Assembly: GCA_036567945.1 (NCBI GenBank) | Contig: DATCTM010000082.1 | Coordinates: forward strand, 1-64,000 | Length of the DNA: 64,000 nucleotides | DNA from: BRH-c54 sp036567945 | Lineage (GTDB): Bacteria > Bacteroidota > Bacteroidia > Flavobacteriales_E > Vicingaceae | Reading direction: 5' to 3' | Shown: positions 9,446-17,966 of the stretch, piece by piece | Layout: each line of letters begins with the position of its first letter | How positions within the stretch are numbered: position 1 is the first letter of the stretch | Program-made: the position numbers and the translations under genes | Notes under the pieces: generated by a model | Database searches by the model: none | What the model saw: only the letters and a program-made list of their open reading frames with translations | Told to the model about the DNA's origin: nothing

Positions 9446-11398
9446 TTATTCAACCACTTTAAAAGCAGTCCTCCTGTTTTCCGCTCTTCCTTCTTCCGTA
9501 TCGTTATCAGCAATTGGAGAAGTATCTCCGTAGCCTTTAGTTAACAATCGATTAGCATCAATTCCATTGCTTACCAAATAATCTTTTACTGCTTTTGCTC
9601 TATTGTCTGATAAAATTTGATTGTCTTTTTTATTTCCAACATTATCGGTATGTCCACCCAATTCAATTTTTAAGTTCGGGTTTTCATTTAAAAAAGTTAC
9701 TAATTTATTTAACTCTGCTTTAGATGTTGGTTTTAAATCGAATTTAGCTGTTTCAAAAAATACATTTTTCAACACCACTTCTTTACCCGCCTGAATTCTA
9801 CTTAAAGGAACATCTTTTTTAAATGGATCGTAAGAAGTTCCATGCGTTAATTTAAAATTCTCTGAATAAAACAAATAACCTTTTTTAGAAACATTCAGTG
9901 CGTATTCTTTATTAGGAGGCAAAGAAACCAAGTATTTTCCTGTTGCTCCATCCGAAAATGAAGTTACAACAACATTACCAGTTTCTATATCTATTAACTC
10001 AAATTTTGCAGCTAATTTATCATTATTACTTTCATCATAAACAATACCTGATAAATAAGTAACTTCCTCTGCTCTGGCATGTTCTGGCAATTCAAATTGA
10101 TATAGATCTAAACTACCCAAACCACCTTCTCTATCAGAAGCAAAATAAGCTGTCTTTCCATCAGCACTAACTAACAAACTGTTTTCATCATTATGCGTGT
10201 TAATGGGATAACCTAAATTTACAGGAGTAGTCCAATCGCCATTTTCATCTTTAGTAGATTTATAAATATCTAATCCCCCCATACCCGGATGTCCATTAGA
10301 AGAAAAATATAAGGTTTTACCATCAGGATGAATAAACACCGATTCTTCTGTTGCAGCAGTATTAATAATATTACTTAATGGTGCTGGTTTAGACCATGAA
10401 CCATCTGCCTGAATTTCTGTCATATAAATATCTTGTTGTCGGTCTTGACCTCTTCCGAAGCCTCTTATAAAATAAAGTGTTTTTCCATCAGACGAAAAAG
10501 AGGGTTGGGTTTCCCAATTTCTGGAATTTACCGGTTCTCCTAAGTTTCTTGGAAAACTCCAATCATTTCCTGATTTAAATGAATAGAACAAATCACAACT
10601 TCCAAAGCCATTTTTACCTTTTCCGTAACCTTCATAAGGGTCGGCACAAATCGTGAAAATTAAAAAATTTCCGTTAGCCGATAAGGTTGGAGCACCTTCG
10701 TTGTTATAACTGTTTACACCTTTTACATTAATACTTGTTTTCCAATTATGACCATCAAAATAACTTACAAAAAAATCTTCATTAAAACCTGTTGGCGTAC
10801 TTGGATCATTTAATCTTCTGGTGTAGAGCAAGGTTTTTCCATCTGCCGAAAGAGCCGGAAAATATTCAGGAAGTTCCGAATTTACACCTTTCCCCATGTT
10901 TTTGGGTTCAAAAGGCACAGGGTTTTTCAATGCTTCAATAGCAAACTCACAATCTCTTAACCCATCGTTAGCCAGGTTTTTCATCATAAGTGGAGCATCT
11001 GTAAACTTAAAATAGTTAGTAAAATGTTTTTTAGCCTCTTCATATTTTCCAACTTTTAAAAGTAAGGCTCCTAAAGAAGCATGGGCTTCAGGAAATAAAT
11101 CATACTTAGCCTCAATAGATTTAGTATAATAAATGATAGCTTGCTCGTAGTTAGCTTTTTCGGTATAAACATAAGCCAATAACAAAGCAGCTTCTGCAAA
11201 ATTTGGATCTTTTTCTAAAGCTTGTAAAAATTTTATTTCTGCTAAGTCATTATTACGAGAATCATATAAACCCTTACCTTCATTGAATAATTTAACTGCT
11301 TTTTTATTATCAGAACTGAGGGTTGGTTGTGCTACCGTACAGTTAATTAAAAAAAGTACGTTTACTATCGATAAAATTATTTTTGTGATGATGTTCAT
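9446..11398 (-). CDS. PorE-like TPR / PD40 propeller / CarboxypepD_reg / OmpA protein
   Basis: 650 residues, ATG start. Signal peptide ending in TVAQ (about 1-24); TPR repeats (about 30-150); PD40/WD40-like propeller blades (about 175-430), with repeats such as SADGKTLLYTRR, SSDGKTLYFIRG and HPDGKTLYFSSNG; a carboxypeptidase-regulatory-like domain (about 445-530); and an OmpA domain at the end with GGHTDNVGNKKDNQILSDNR, the peptidoglycan-binding signature. This domain order is that of PorE, a type IX secretion component thought to link the machine to peptidoglycan; other Bacteroidota OmpA proteins share it, so identity as PorE is probable, not proven. The DUF2279 gene follows and recG precedes on the same strand. 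A typical lipobox is absent (LINC). Confidence 0.85.
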   Translation of the reverse strand: MNIITKIILSIVNVLFLINCTVAQPTLSSDNKKAVKLFNEGKGLYDSRNNDLAEIKFLQALEKDPNFAEAALLLAYVYTEKANYEQAIIYYTKSIEAKYDLFPEAHASLGALLLKVGKYEEAKKHFTNYFKFTDAPLMMKNLANDGLRDCEFAIEALKNPVPFEPKNMGKGVNSELPEYFPALSADGKTLLYTRRLNDPSTPTGFNEDFFVSYFDGHNWKTSINVKGVNSYNNEGAPTLSANGNFLIFTICADPYEGYGKGKNGFGSCDLFYSFKSGNDWSFPRNLGEPVNSRNWETQPSFSSDGKTLYFIRGFGRGQDRQQDIYMTEIQADGSWSKPAPLSNIINTAATEESVFIHPDGKTLYFSSNGHPGMGGLDIYKSTKDENGDWTTPVNLGYPINTHNDENSLLVSADGKTAYFASDREGGLGSLDLYQFELPEHARAEEVTYLSGIVYDESNNDKLAAKFELIDIETGNVVVTSFSDGATGKYLVSLPPNKEYALNVSKKGYLFYSENFKLTHGTSYDPFKKDVPLSRIQAGKEVVLKNVFFETAKFDLKPTSKAELNKLVTFLNENPNLKIELGGHTDNVGNKKDNQILSDNRAKAVKDYLVSNGIDANRLLTKGYGDTSPIADNDTEEGRAENRRTAFKVVE

Positions 11399-11420
11399 TT
11401 TGTTGTTTGTTTTATTATCT

Positions 11421-11442
11421 CGCTAAGACGCAGAGACGCTAA
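11421..11442. repeat. Short G+C-richer intergenic repeat-like motif
   Basis: The recG/PorE-like spacer contains CGCTAAGACGCAGAGACGCT, with the unit GACGC repeated and CGCTAA at both ends. It stands out from the AT-rich surroundings and resembles aagacgc-type short intergenic repeats I recall from Bacteroidota genomes. Only one copy was noticed here. Confidence 0.3.
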
Positions 11443-11468
11443 ATTATTTTCTAAATTTCTAATTTCTA

Positions 11469-13568
11469 TCACGCTATCCTACTCCAATTCGTTTTTTCTT
11501 TTACTAAAGCTGCTAAAGTAGTTCGCAAACGTACGTTTTTTTCCAATTGTAAATTAATATCTTCTTTCAACACATCTACAGCAACATTTCTAGCTGCTTT
11601 TAAAATAACATTATCTTTAGCTAAATCTGCAATTTTCAAATTTAGTAAACCACTTTGTTGGGTTCCTTGTATATCGCCCGGACCTCTTAACCTTAAATCT
11701 ACCTCTGCAATTTCGAAGCCATCATTAGTTCTTACCATAGTTTGCATTCTTAAACGAGCATCACTACTCAATTTATTACCTGTCATTAATATGCAATAAG
11801 ACTGCTCTGCTCCTCTTCCAACCCTTCCTCTAAGTTGGTGTAATTGCGACAACCCAAAACGTTCGGCACTTTCTATTACCATTACCGAAGCATTTGGCAC
11901 ATTTACGCCTACTTCAATAACAGTTGTAGCTACCATTATTTGCGTTTCTCCTTTAACAAAACGCTGCATTTCAAAATCTTTATCTTCCGACTTCATTTGT
12001 CCGTGAACAATAGAAAGTTGATACTTGGGCTTTGGAAATTGTCTCGATAAACTTTCGTAACCATCCATCAAATCTTTATAATCCATTTTTTGCGATTCCT
12101 GAATAAGCGGATAAACCACATAAATCTGTCTGCCTTTTTCAATCTCTTTTTCCATAAAACCAAAAAGTTTTAAGCGAGAAGAATCATACTGATGAATGGT
12201 TTTAATTTCTTTCCTACCCGGAGGAAGTTCGTCAATTACAGAAACATCCAAGTCGCCATAAAGTGTCATGGCTAAGGTTCTAGGGATTGGGGTGGCTGTC
12301 ATCACTAACACATGAGGAACTGCTACGTTATTTTTCTTCCACAATTTGGCTCTTTGTTCCACGCCAAAGCGGTGTTGCTCATCTACAATAGCCAATCCTA
12401 ATTGTTTGAATAGAACTTTATCCTCTAAAATAGCATGTGTGCCTATTAATATATGTAACGAACCGTTTTCTAGTTTCTCGTGAATTTCTTTACGTTCGGC
12501 AGTTTTTACAGAACCTGTAAGCAAGGCTATTTCTATAGGTAAGCCTTCAATTAATTCTTTTACTCCTGCAAAATGTTGTTGAGCCAATATTTCTGTGGGT
12601 GCTAACAAACAAGCTTGAAAACCATTGTCTAACGCCAACAACATCGTCATTAAAGCTACTATGGTTTTTCCGCTTCCTACATCTCCTTGTAATAGTCGGT
12701 TCATTTGATGCCCGGAACCTAAATCTTTTCTTATTTCTTTAATTACTTTCTTTTGAGCATTGGTCAGTTCAAAAGTTAACTTTTCATTGTAAAAAGTATT
12801 GAACAACTCCCCCACTTCATTAAAGACAAAGCCTTTCATTTGAATCGTGTTTACCGCTTTTTGACGCAATAAACGTAATTGAAGAAAAAACAATTCTTCA
12901 AATTTTAAACGATAAATGGCTTTTTTCAATAATACTTCATCCTTTGGGGTATGAACATTAATTAATGCTTCCTCTCTTGATATAAATTTTAAATTTTGAA
13001 GCAACTCATTAGATAAGGTTTCCGGAATATTTTTGTTAACCTGAGCAACTAAGTTTTTTTGGAGTTTAAAAATTCCTTTAGAGTTCAACCCTTTTGCTGA
13101 AAGTGCTTCAGTAGTAGAATAAACCGCTTCCATAGCAATTTCGTTGGTAGGTAACGCTTGAGTTACTTCATCCATTTCAGGATGGGTGATGTTATACCTG
13201 CCTTTAAATAAGGTTGGTTTGCCGTAAACAATATATTGCTGACCAATTTGTACGGAATTTTGCAACCATTTAATTCCTTTAAACCAAACCAACTCAATCT
13301 CTCCGGTTTCATCCTTTAAAATGGCAGTCATTCTTTTGGCACGCCTTTCTCCAACAATATTTTTGGTAATAACCTTTCCTTTAAGTTGGATATAAGCTTG
13401 GTCAGATGAAATTTCCGAAATAGTATATATTTTAGATTTATCTACATACCTGAAAGGAAAATATTCCAATAAGTGTTTGTAGGTGTATATACCTAATTCT
13501 TTTTTGAGCAGCTCACCTCTTTGTGGTCCTACTCCTTTTAAATATTCTATTTTGGTATCTAAAAACAC
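11469..13568 (-). CDS. recG: ATP-dependent DNA helicase RecG
   Basis: 699 residues. RecG remodels stalled replication forks and branch-migrates Holliday junctions. Visible features: N-terminal wedge region starting IEYLKGVGPQRGELL; OB-fold (about 60-150); Walker A GDVGSGKT; DEQH box (IVDEQHRFGVEQR); motif III TATPIPRTLAMT; the RecG-typical IDELPPGRKEI; and a QLRGRVGRG motif. Length is normal for the family. The start is GTG at 13568, matching the usual RecG N-terminus; no ATG lies near it. A -7 element lies about 20 bp upstream on the same strand. Confidence 0.98.
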   Translation of the reverse strand: MFLDTKIEYLKGVGPQRGELLKKELGIYTYKHLLEYFPFRYVDKSKIYTISEISSDQAYIQLKGKVITKNIVGERRAKRMTAILKDETGEIELVWFKGIKWLQNSVQIGQQYIVYGKPTLFKGRYNITHPEMDEVTQALPTNEIAMEAVYSTTEALSAKGLNSKGIFKLQKNLVAQVNKNIPETLSNELLQNLKFISREEALINVHTPKDEVLLKKAIYRLKFEELFFLQLRLLRQKAVNTIQMKGFVFNEVGELFNTFYNEKLTFELTNAQKKVIKEIRKDLGSGHQMNRLLQGDVGSGKTIVALMTMLLALDNGFQACLLAPTEILAQQHFAGVKELIEGLPIEIALLTGSVKTAERKEIHEKLENGSLHILIGTHAILEDKVLFKQLGLAIVDEQHRFGVEQRAKLWKKNNVAVPHVLVMTATPIPRTLAMTLYGDLDVSVIDELPPGRKEIKTIHQYDSSRLKLFGFMEKEIEKGRQIYVVYPLIQESQKMDYKDLMDGYESLSRQFPKPKYQLSIVHGQMKSEDKDFEMQRFVKGETQIMVATTVIEVGVNVPNASVMVIESAERFGLSQLHQLRGRVGRGAEQSYCILMTGNKLSSDARLRMQTMVRTNDGFEIAEVDLRLRGPGDIQGTQQSGLLNLKIADLAKDNVILKAARNVAVDVLKEDINLQLEKNVRLRTTLAALVKEKTNWSRIA

Positions 13569-13587
13569 TTACAAAAACTGTATCAAA

Positions 13588-13595
13588 CAAAAATA
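13588..13595 (-). promoter_or_regulatory. -7 element TATTTTTG (minus strand) for recG
   Basis: The plus strand reads CAAAAATA, an exact reverse match to TAnnTTTG, 20 bp upstream of the GTG start. It supports the GTG at 13568 as first codon. Confidence 0.5.
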
Positions 13596-13672
13596 CTATT
13601 TTAATTCATCTGACGTTTTAAAAAATTACTTTAAAAGCTATATTTCTTGGCATGATATTCGTTATCTTTACA

Positions 13673-13680
13673 GCAATAAA
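13673..13680 (+). promoter_or_regulatory. Near-consensus -7 element TATCTTTA for the Spy-like gene
   Basis: Differs from TAnnTTTG only in the last base and lies 31 bp upstream of the ATG at 13712, a normal distance for this phylum. Confidence 0.35.
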
Positions 13681-13711
13681 AATAATTCCAACCATCTAAA
13701 ATTATAACATT

Positions 13712-14122
13712 ATGAAAAATTTAAAAATGATACTAGCCGCAACATTAATAGTTGCAGGAACTACAATGGTAAATGCACAAGATGCTAAAAAGAAAGAGTG
13801 CGACCATGCCCACAAAGCACATGCTGATCACTATGAAAAAGGTGAACATATGGAAAAGATGAAAGCCGAGCTAGAGCTAACTGATGAGCAAGTAGCAAAA
13901 ATTAAAGAAATTCATGCTAAAAGAGCTGAAGAAAAAAAAGCATTAAAAGACAAAATGCACGAATTGCACAAAGCTGAAAAAGAAGAAATAAAAGAAGTTT
14001 TAACCGAAGAGCAAGTAGAAAAAATGAAAGCAATGCATCATAAAAAAATGGAGCATAAACAAAAAAGAACTAAAGCTCCAACGGCTCAACCAATAAAAAA
14101 ACAACCCTTAGAAAAAGAATAA
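13712..14122 (+). CDS. His-rich Spy/CpxP-like periplasmic protein
   Basis: 136 residues. Signal peptide ending in VNAQ (1-22), then a segment with five His and one Cys within about twenty residues (around 29-46), then a charged helical body with two LTxxQ motifs, LTDEQVAKIKEI and LTEEQVEKMKAM. These are the hallmark of Spy/CpxP/RcnB-type periplasmic chaperone or stress proteins; here the fold is shorter and more charged than Spy. The His clusters (HAHKAH, MHELH, AMHHKKMEH) suggest metal binding, which is inference. A strong terminator follows directly, so the gene is probably monocistronic. Confidence 0.8.
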   Translation: MKNLKMILAATLIVAGTTMVNAQDAKKKECDHAHKAHADHYEKGEHMEKMKAELELTDEQVAKIKEIHAKRAEEKKALKDKMHELHKAEKEEIKEVLTEEQVEKMKAMHHKKMEHKQKRTKAPTAQPIKKQPLEKE

Positions 14123-14140
14123 ATCAACATTAAAAGTTAC

Positions 14141-14176
14141 AAAAAAAGCTACCACAAAAAATGGTAGCTTTTTTTG
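14141..14176 (+). terminator. Rho-independent terminator after Spy-like gene
   Basis: The arms AAAAAAAGCTACCA and TGGTAGCTTTTTTT form a perfect 14-bp stem with a short A-rich loop; the 3' arm ends in the T-tract. It starts 18 bp after the stop codon. The A-tract on the left makes it potentially bidirectional. Confidence 0.9.
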
Positions 14177-14187
14177 TTTATTAGGCG

Positions 14188-14195
14188 TACCTTTG
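14188..14195 (+). promoter_or_regulatory. -7 element TACCTTTG for ABC-F gene
   Basis: Exact TAnnTTTG match, 23 bp upstream of the ATG at 14218 and just downstream of the terminator, giving a clean transcription-unit boundary. Confidence 0.6.
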
Positions 14196-14217
14196 CACCT
14201 CAAAAAAATTAAGCTTT

Positions 14218-15819
14218 ATGATAACTGTTCAGAATGTTTCATTACAATACGGAAAAAGAGTGCTATTTGATGATGTAAATATAAAATTTACTGATGGAAA
14301 TTGCTATGGTGTTATTGGTGCTAATGGAGCCGGAAAATCTACTTTCTTAAAAATTTTATCAGGAGAAATTTCGCCTAATTCAGGTTCAATATCTTTAGAT
14401 AAAGGAAAAAGAATGGCTGTTTTAAGTCAAGACCACTCTAAATACAATAATGAAACTGCTTTGAATACCGTTTTAATGGGACATGAAAAGCTTTGGAAAG
14501 TGATGCAGGAAAAAGATGCCATTTATGCTAAACCTGATTTTTCTGATGCTGACGGAATTAAAGCCTCTGAATTAGAAGCTGAATTTGCCGAAATGGATGG
14601 ATGGAATGCTGAGGCAGATGCAGCATCTATGTTAAGCGATTTAGGAATTAGTGAAGACAAACACTATTTAACCTTAGAAGAACTTAGTGGAAATGAAAAA
14701 GTTAGAATATTACTAGCTCAAGCTCTTTTTGGCAATCCGGATGTATTGATTTTAGATGAGCCTACCAATGATTTGGATATTCTTACCATTAATTGGTTAG
14801 AAGATTTCTTACTGGAATTTAAAAACACGGTAATTGTGGTATCTCACGATAGACACTTTTTAGATACAGTTTGTACTCAAATTGTAGATATAGATTTTAG
14901 TAAAATTAATTTATTCAGCGGAAATTATACTTTTTGGTATCAGGCTAGTCAGTTAGCATTACGTCAAAAACAGTCTGCCAACAAAAAAGCGGAAGAAAAG
15001 AAAAAAGAATTACAAGACTTTATTGCTCGTTTTAGTGCCAATGCATCTAAATCTAAACAAGCAACCGGTAGAAAAAAAATGTTGGAGAAAATTAATTTTG
15101 AAGATATTAAACCTTCAACCAGAAGATATCCTGCTATTATCTTTAACCAACAAAGAGATGCCGGAGATCAAATTCTACACATTGAACATTTGAGCAAAAA
15201 CGGTTTGTTTAAAGATTTAAACTTAAATGTAAGAAGAGGAGATAAAATTGCTTTCGTTAGTAAAAATTCTATGGCTACAACAGCTTTATTTGAGATTTTA
15301 GAAAACAACCAAAAAGCCGATGAAGGTAAGTTTACTTTCGGACAAACCATTACAACAGCCTATTTACCTAATGAAAATGCTCATTTTTTTGATGGTAGCG
15401 ACAATTTAATTGATTGGTTACGTCAGTTCTCTGAGGAAAAAGATGAAGTTTACATTAGAGGATTTTTAGGTAAGATGTTGTTTTCTGGTGAAGAAGTTTT
15501 TAAAAAATCTGATGTACTTTCAGGTGGAGAAAAAGTAAGGTGCATGCTTTCTAGAATGATGTTGGCAGAAGGAAATGTGTTATTAATGGACGAACCTACA
15601 AACCATTTAGACCTTGAATCTATTACTGCATTAAATAACTCTTTAATTGATTTTAAAGGAACCATCTTGTTCACTTCTCATGATCACGAATTTGTTCAAA
15701 CCATTGCCAATAGAATTGTGGAATTAACACCAAACGGTTGTATCGATAAAGAAATGACTTTTGATGAGTATTTAGAAAGCGAGAAAGTAAAACAGCAAAA
15801 AGATCAGTTGTATGCGTGA
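14218..15819 (+). CDS. ABC-F family ATPase (YbiT-like) with degenerate second nucleotide site
   Basis: 533 residues with two ABC ATPase domains and no membrane domain, as in ABC-F ribosome-associated factors. Domain 1: Walker A GANGAGKS (34-41), signature LSGNEKVRILLAQAL and Walker B LILDEPTNDLD. A linker rich in Lys and Glu follows (about 235-290). Domain 2: signature LSGGEKVRCMLSRMM and Walker B LLMDEPTNHLD, but the P-loop reads SKNSMATT (about 347-354) instead of GxxGxGKS/T, so this site probably does not bind ATP normally. The domain 1 signature has Asn at the second Gly. YbiT-type proteins are closest in size and in the N-terminal motif. The role is probably at the ribosomal E site; this is family knowledge, not shown here. 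Confidence 0.9.
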   Translation: MITVQNVSLQYGKRVLFDDVNIKFTDGNCYGVIGANGAGKSTFLKILSGEISPNSGSISLDKGKRMAVLSQDHSKYNNETALNTVLMGHEKLWKVMQEKDAIYAKPDFSDADGIKASELEAEFAEMDGWNAEADAASMLSDLGISEDKHYLTLEELSGNEKVRILLAQALFGNPDVLILDEPTNDLDILTINWLEDFLLEFKNTVIVVSHDRHFLDTVCTQIVDIDFSKINLFSGNYTFWYQASQLALRQKQSANKKAEEKKKELQDFIARFSANASKSKQATGRKKMLEKINFEDIKPSTRRYPAIIFNQQRDAGDQILHIEHLSKNGLFKDLNLNVRRGDKIAFVSKNSMATTALFEILENNQKADEGKFTFGQTITTAYLPNENAHFFDGSDNLIDWLRQFSEEKDEVYIRGFLGKMLFSGEEVFKKSDVLSGGEKVRCMLSRMMLAEGNVLLMDEPTNHLDLESITALNNSLIDFKGTILFTSHDHEFVQTIANRIVELTPNGCIDKEMTFDEYLESEKVKQQKDQLYA

Positions 15820-15841
15820 TTAACTTATTCACTCTTATTTT

Positions 15842-16906
15842 TTAGCGACTATTTTTAATCCATTTAATAAAATCATCACAAAATTTTTGAACAGAAAATG
15901 TGGTTAAATCTACTTGAGTATTTTTCATGAGTAACTGATATTCATTATTGCTCATATTTTTAATCATTTCTATTTTTTCTTTAAATTCAGTTTTATCTTC
16001 GCATAAAAAACCATTTTCCCCATTTAGAATAAAACTCAAATTTTCACCAACAGGACTAGCTAAAATAGGAACACCACAAGAAAGGTATTGTTTTATTTTA
16101 AAAGCAGATTTAGCTTTATTAAACTCACTATTAATCATTGGAGAAACACCTATATCAAATGCTTTTATTCTTTTGTAAACGGACTCTTCATCTTGCCAAT
16201 TAATATCATTAGGTATATTAAGGTCAATATAAGTATTTCCCTTAAAAAACTGCTCAATTTCTTTTTTATGTTCTTTCGTTTTAATTCCTAACAATGTTAA
16301 TTTAAAAGGAATTTTTATTTCATTTAAAGCAGGTAAAAATAATTGCTCTAAACTCATTTTGTGACTAAACAAAGCTTGGGAACCTTTATTAAATCCATAA
16401 TCCCCTACCCAACCTATATGTAAAACAGAATTTCTGTTAGTTTTAAGTTGTTGATGAGATATTATAGGAGTAGTTAACACTAAAACATTTTTATTGATTT
16501 CTTTTACGTAATTAAATAGTGCTTTACTACCAACTGTACAGAATTTAGTGTTTTTTATAAAAAAAATAATGTTCTTTTTATCGAACCTCAAATAATCAGC
16601 ATCATCAGTATCATAGACAGTCATACTTGGTCTCAACTTCAACAGTAGTTTAAGTAAAGTAGTATAAATACCTTTAGTATAAAGTTTTTGAAATATAATT
16701 AATGAATTATTTTTTCTGAAAAATAGAATTTCAAAATAGACTCTAAAAAAATTTAAAATTTCTACAACCTTATAGCCTGGGTAAACTACAGTATTAGAAA
16801 TATTATAAAATTCAGAAAGAAAATTTAAAACATAAACACCTCTATACCTAACACTTATTCCTGAAAGATTGTGATTGGCAAAATAATATATATGCCTAAT
16901 TTCCAA
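15842..16906 (-). CDS. Glycosyltransferase, GT4-like
   Basis: 354 residues. The C-terminal half has a GT-B/GT4 pattern: IGWVGDYG around 165, and KSAFKIKQYLSCGVPILASP with GENLSFI around 265-290, where the family binds the nucleotide sugar. The N-terminal half is more divergent (ISVRYRGVYV). It probably transfers a sugar onto a lipid or polysaccharide precursor; donor and acceptor are unknown. The start is TTG at 16906, the only usable start after an upstream in-frame stop; no ATG is available nearby. It lies 49 bp after panB on the same strand and has no promoter of its own that I can see. No other sugar genes are nearby, so it is an isolated glycosyltransferase. Confidence 0.8.
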   Translation of the reverse strand: MEIRHIYYFANHNLSGISVRYRGVYVLNFLSEFYNISNTVVYPGYKVVEILNFFRVYFEILFFRKNNSLIIFQKLYTKGIYTTLLKLLLKLRPSMTVYDTDDADYLRFDKKNIIFFIKNTKFCTVGSKALFNYVKEINKNVLVLTTPIISHQQLKTNRNSVLHIGWVGDYGFNKGSQALFSHKMSLEQLFLPALNEIKIPFKLTLLGIKTKEHKKEIEQFFKGNTYIDLNIPNDINWQDEESVYKRIKAFDIGVSPMINSEFNKAKSAFKIKQYLSCGVPILASPVGENLSFILNGENGFLCEDKTEFKEKIEMIKNMSNNEYQLLMKNTQVDLTTFSVQKFCDDFIKWIKNSR

Positions 16907-16955
16907 ATTTTGATTGTGTATTCAACAAGGTTAAATTGAAGTAAGATAAATTAAA

Positions 16956-17774
16956 TCAATATTGCTCTTTCTCGTTAGGAAAGTCTTGAGATTTAACATC
17001 TTTAATGTACGCTTCTACAGAACCTTTAATTTCTTCGTATAAGTTATTATAACGTCTTAAAAACCTAGGACTAAATTCATGCGTTATTCCCAGCATGTCG
17101 TGTAATACCAAAACTTGTCCATCTACTCCATTACCAGCTCCAATGCCAATAATTGGAATTTTAACTTCTTGAGCTACTTTGGTAGCCAAATGAGCTGGAA
17201 TTTTCTCTAAAACGATAGCAAAACAACCTGCTTCTTCAAGTAATTTAGCATCTTCAATTAATTTATTAGCTTCCTCTTCTTCCTTTGCTCTAACAATGTA
17301 AGTCCCGAATTTATAAATAGATTGAGGAGTTAACCCTAAATGTCCCATTACGGGTATTCCTGCAGAAAGAATTCTTTCAATAGATTCTAAAATCTCTTTA
17401 CCACCTTCCATCTTTACTGCATGAGCTCCCGATTCTTTCATAATTTTAATAGCAGAAGAAAGTGCCTCTTTAGAGTTTCCTTGATAAGAACCAAAAGGCA
17501 TGTCTACTACCACCAAAGCTCTTTTTACCGCTCTAATTACAGAAGAAGCATGATAAATCATTTGATCTAAGGTAATAGGAAGGGTAGTTTCATGCCCAGC
17601 CATTACATTAGAAGCAGAATCTCCAACTAGAATAACATCAATACCCGCAGTATCAATAATTTTTGCTAATGAAAAATCATAGCCTGTAAGCATACTTATT
17701 TTTTCGTTATTATGCTTCATTTCTTGAAGGATGTGTGTAGTAACCCTTTTTACTTCATTAGAATGGATAGACAT
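16956..17774 (-). CDS. panB: 3-methyl-2-oxobutanoate hydroxymethyltransferase
   Basis: 272 residues, ATG start. PanB condenses 2-oxoisovalerate with methylene-tetrahydrofolate to form ketopantoate, the first pathway step to pantothenate and CoA. Recognisable blocks: ISMLTGYDFSLAKIIDTAG, ILVGDSASNVMAGHETTLP (Mg-binding Asp), VVDMPFGSY, VKMEGG, PVMGHLGLTPQS, FAIVLEKIP and IIGIGAGNGVDGQVLVLHD. Length is normal. No panC or panD is adjacent. A -7 element lies 26 bp upstream. Confidence 0.98.
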   Translation of the reverse strand: MSIHSNEVKRVTTHILQEMKHNNEKISMLTGYDFSLAKIIDTAGIDVILVGDSASNVMAGHETTLPITLDQMIYHASSVIRAVKRALVVVDMPFGSYQGNSKEALSSAIKIMKESGAHAVKMEGGKEILESIERILSAGIPVMGHLGLTPQSIYKFGTYIVRAKEEEEANKLIEDAKLLEEAGCFAIVLEKIPAHLATKVAQEVKIPIIGIGAGNGVDGQVLVLHDMLGITHEFSPRFLRRYNNLYEEIKGSVEAYIKDVKSQDFPNEKEQY

Positions 17775-17799
17775 GTTGTGATATTTAAAAATTGAATAA

Positions 17800-17807
17800 C
17801 AAAGCTA
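17800..17807 (-). promoter_or_regulatory. -7 element TAGCTTTG (minus strand) for panB
   Basis: The plus strand reads CAAAGCTA, an exact reverse match to TAnnTTTG, 26 bp upstream of the panB ATG. Confidence 0.5.
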
Positions 17808-17894
17808 CAAATATTGTTTCATATGTTTTTATTTATTGTTGTTTATAGGTCATATGTAACTCCCTTCTACCTTCTTTTAATAATCCCCATAATT

Positions 17895-17909
17895 AGATAA
17901 AAATTATCT
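17895..17909. promoter_or_regulatory. Perfect 6-3-6 palindrome, possible operator
   Basis: AGATAA-AAA-TTATCT, 29 bp upstream of the -7 box of the DUF4249-like gene and about 90 bp upstream of panB's -7 box in this divergent spacer. It has no T-tract, so it is not a terminator. A short AT-rich palindrome could be chance. Confidence 0.25.
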
Positions 17910-17938
17910 TATGGTCGTTTCTTTTAATGGAAAAATCC

Positions 17939-17946
17939 TACATTTG
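17939..17946 (+). promoter_or_regulatory. -7 element TACATTTG for DUF4249-like lipoprotein
   Basis: Exact TAnnTTTG match, 20 bp upstream of the ATG at 17967. Confidence 0.55.
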
Positions 17947-17966
17947 TTGCTTAAATTTTAAAAACT

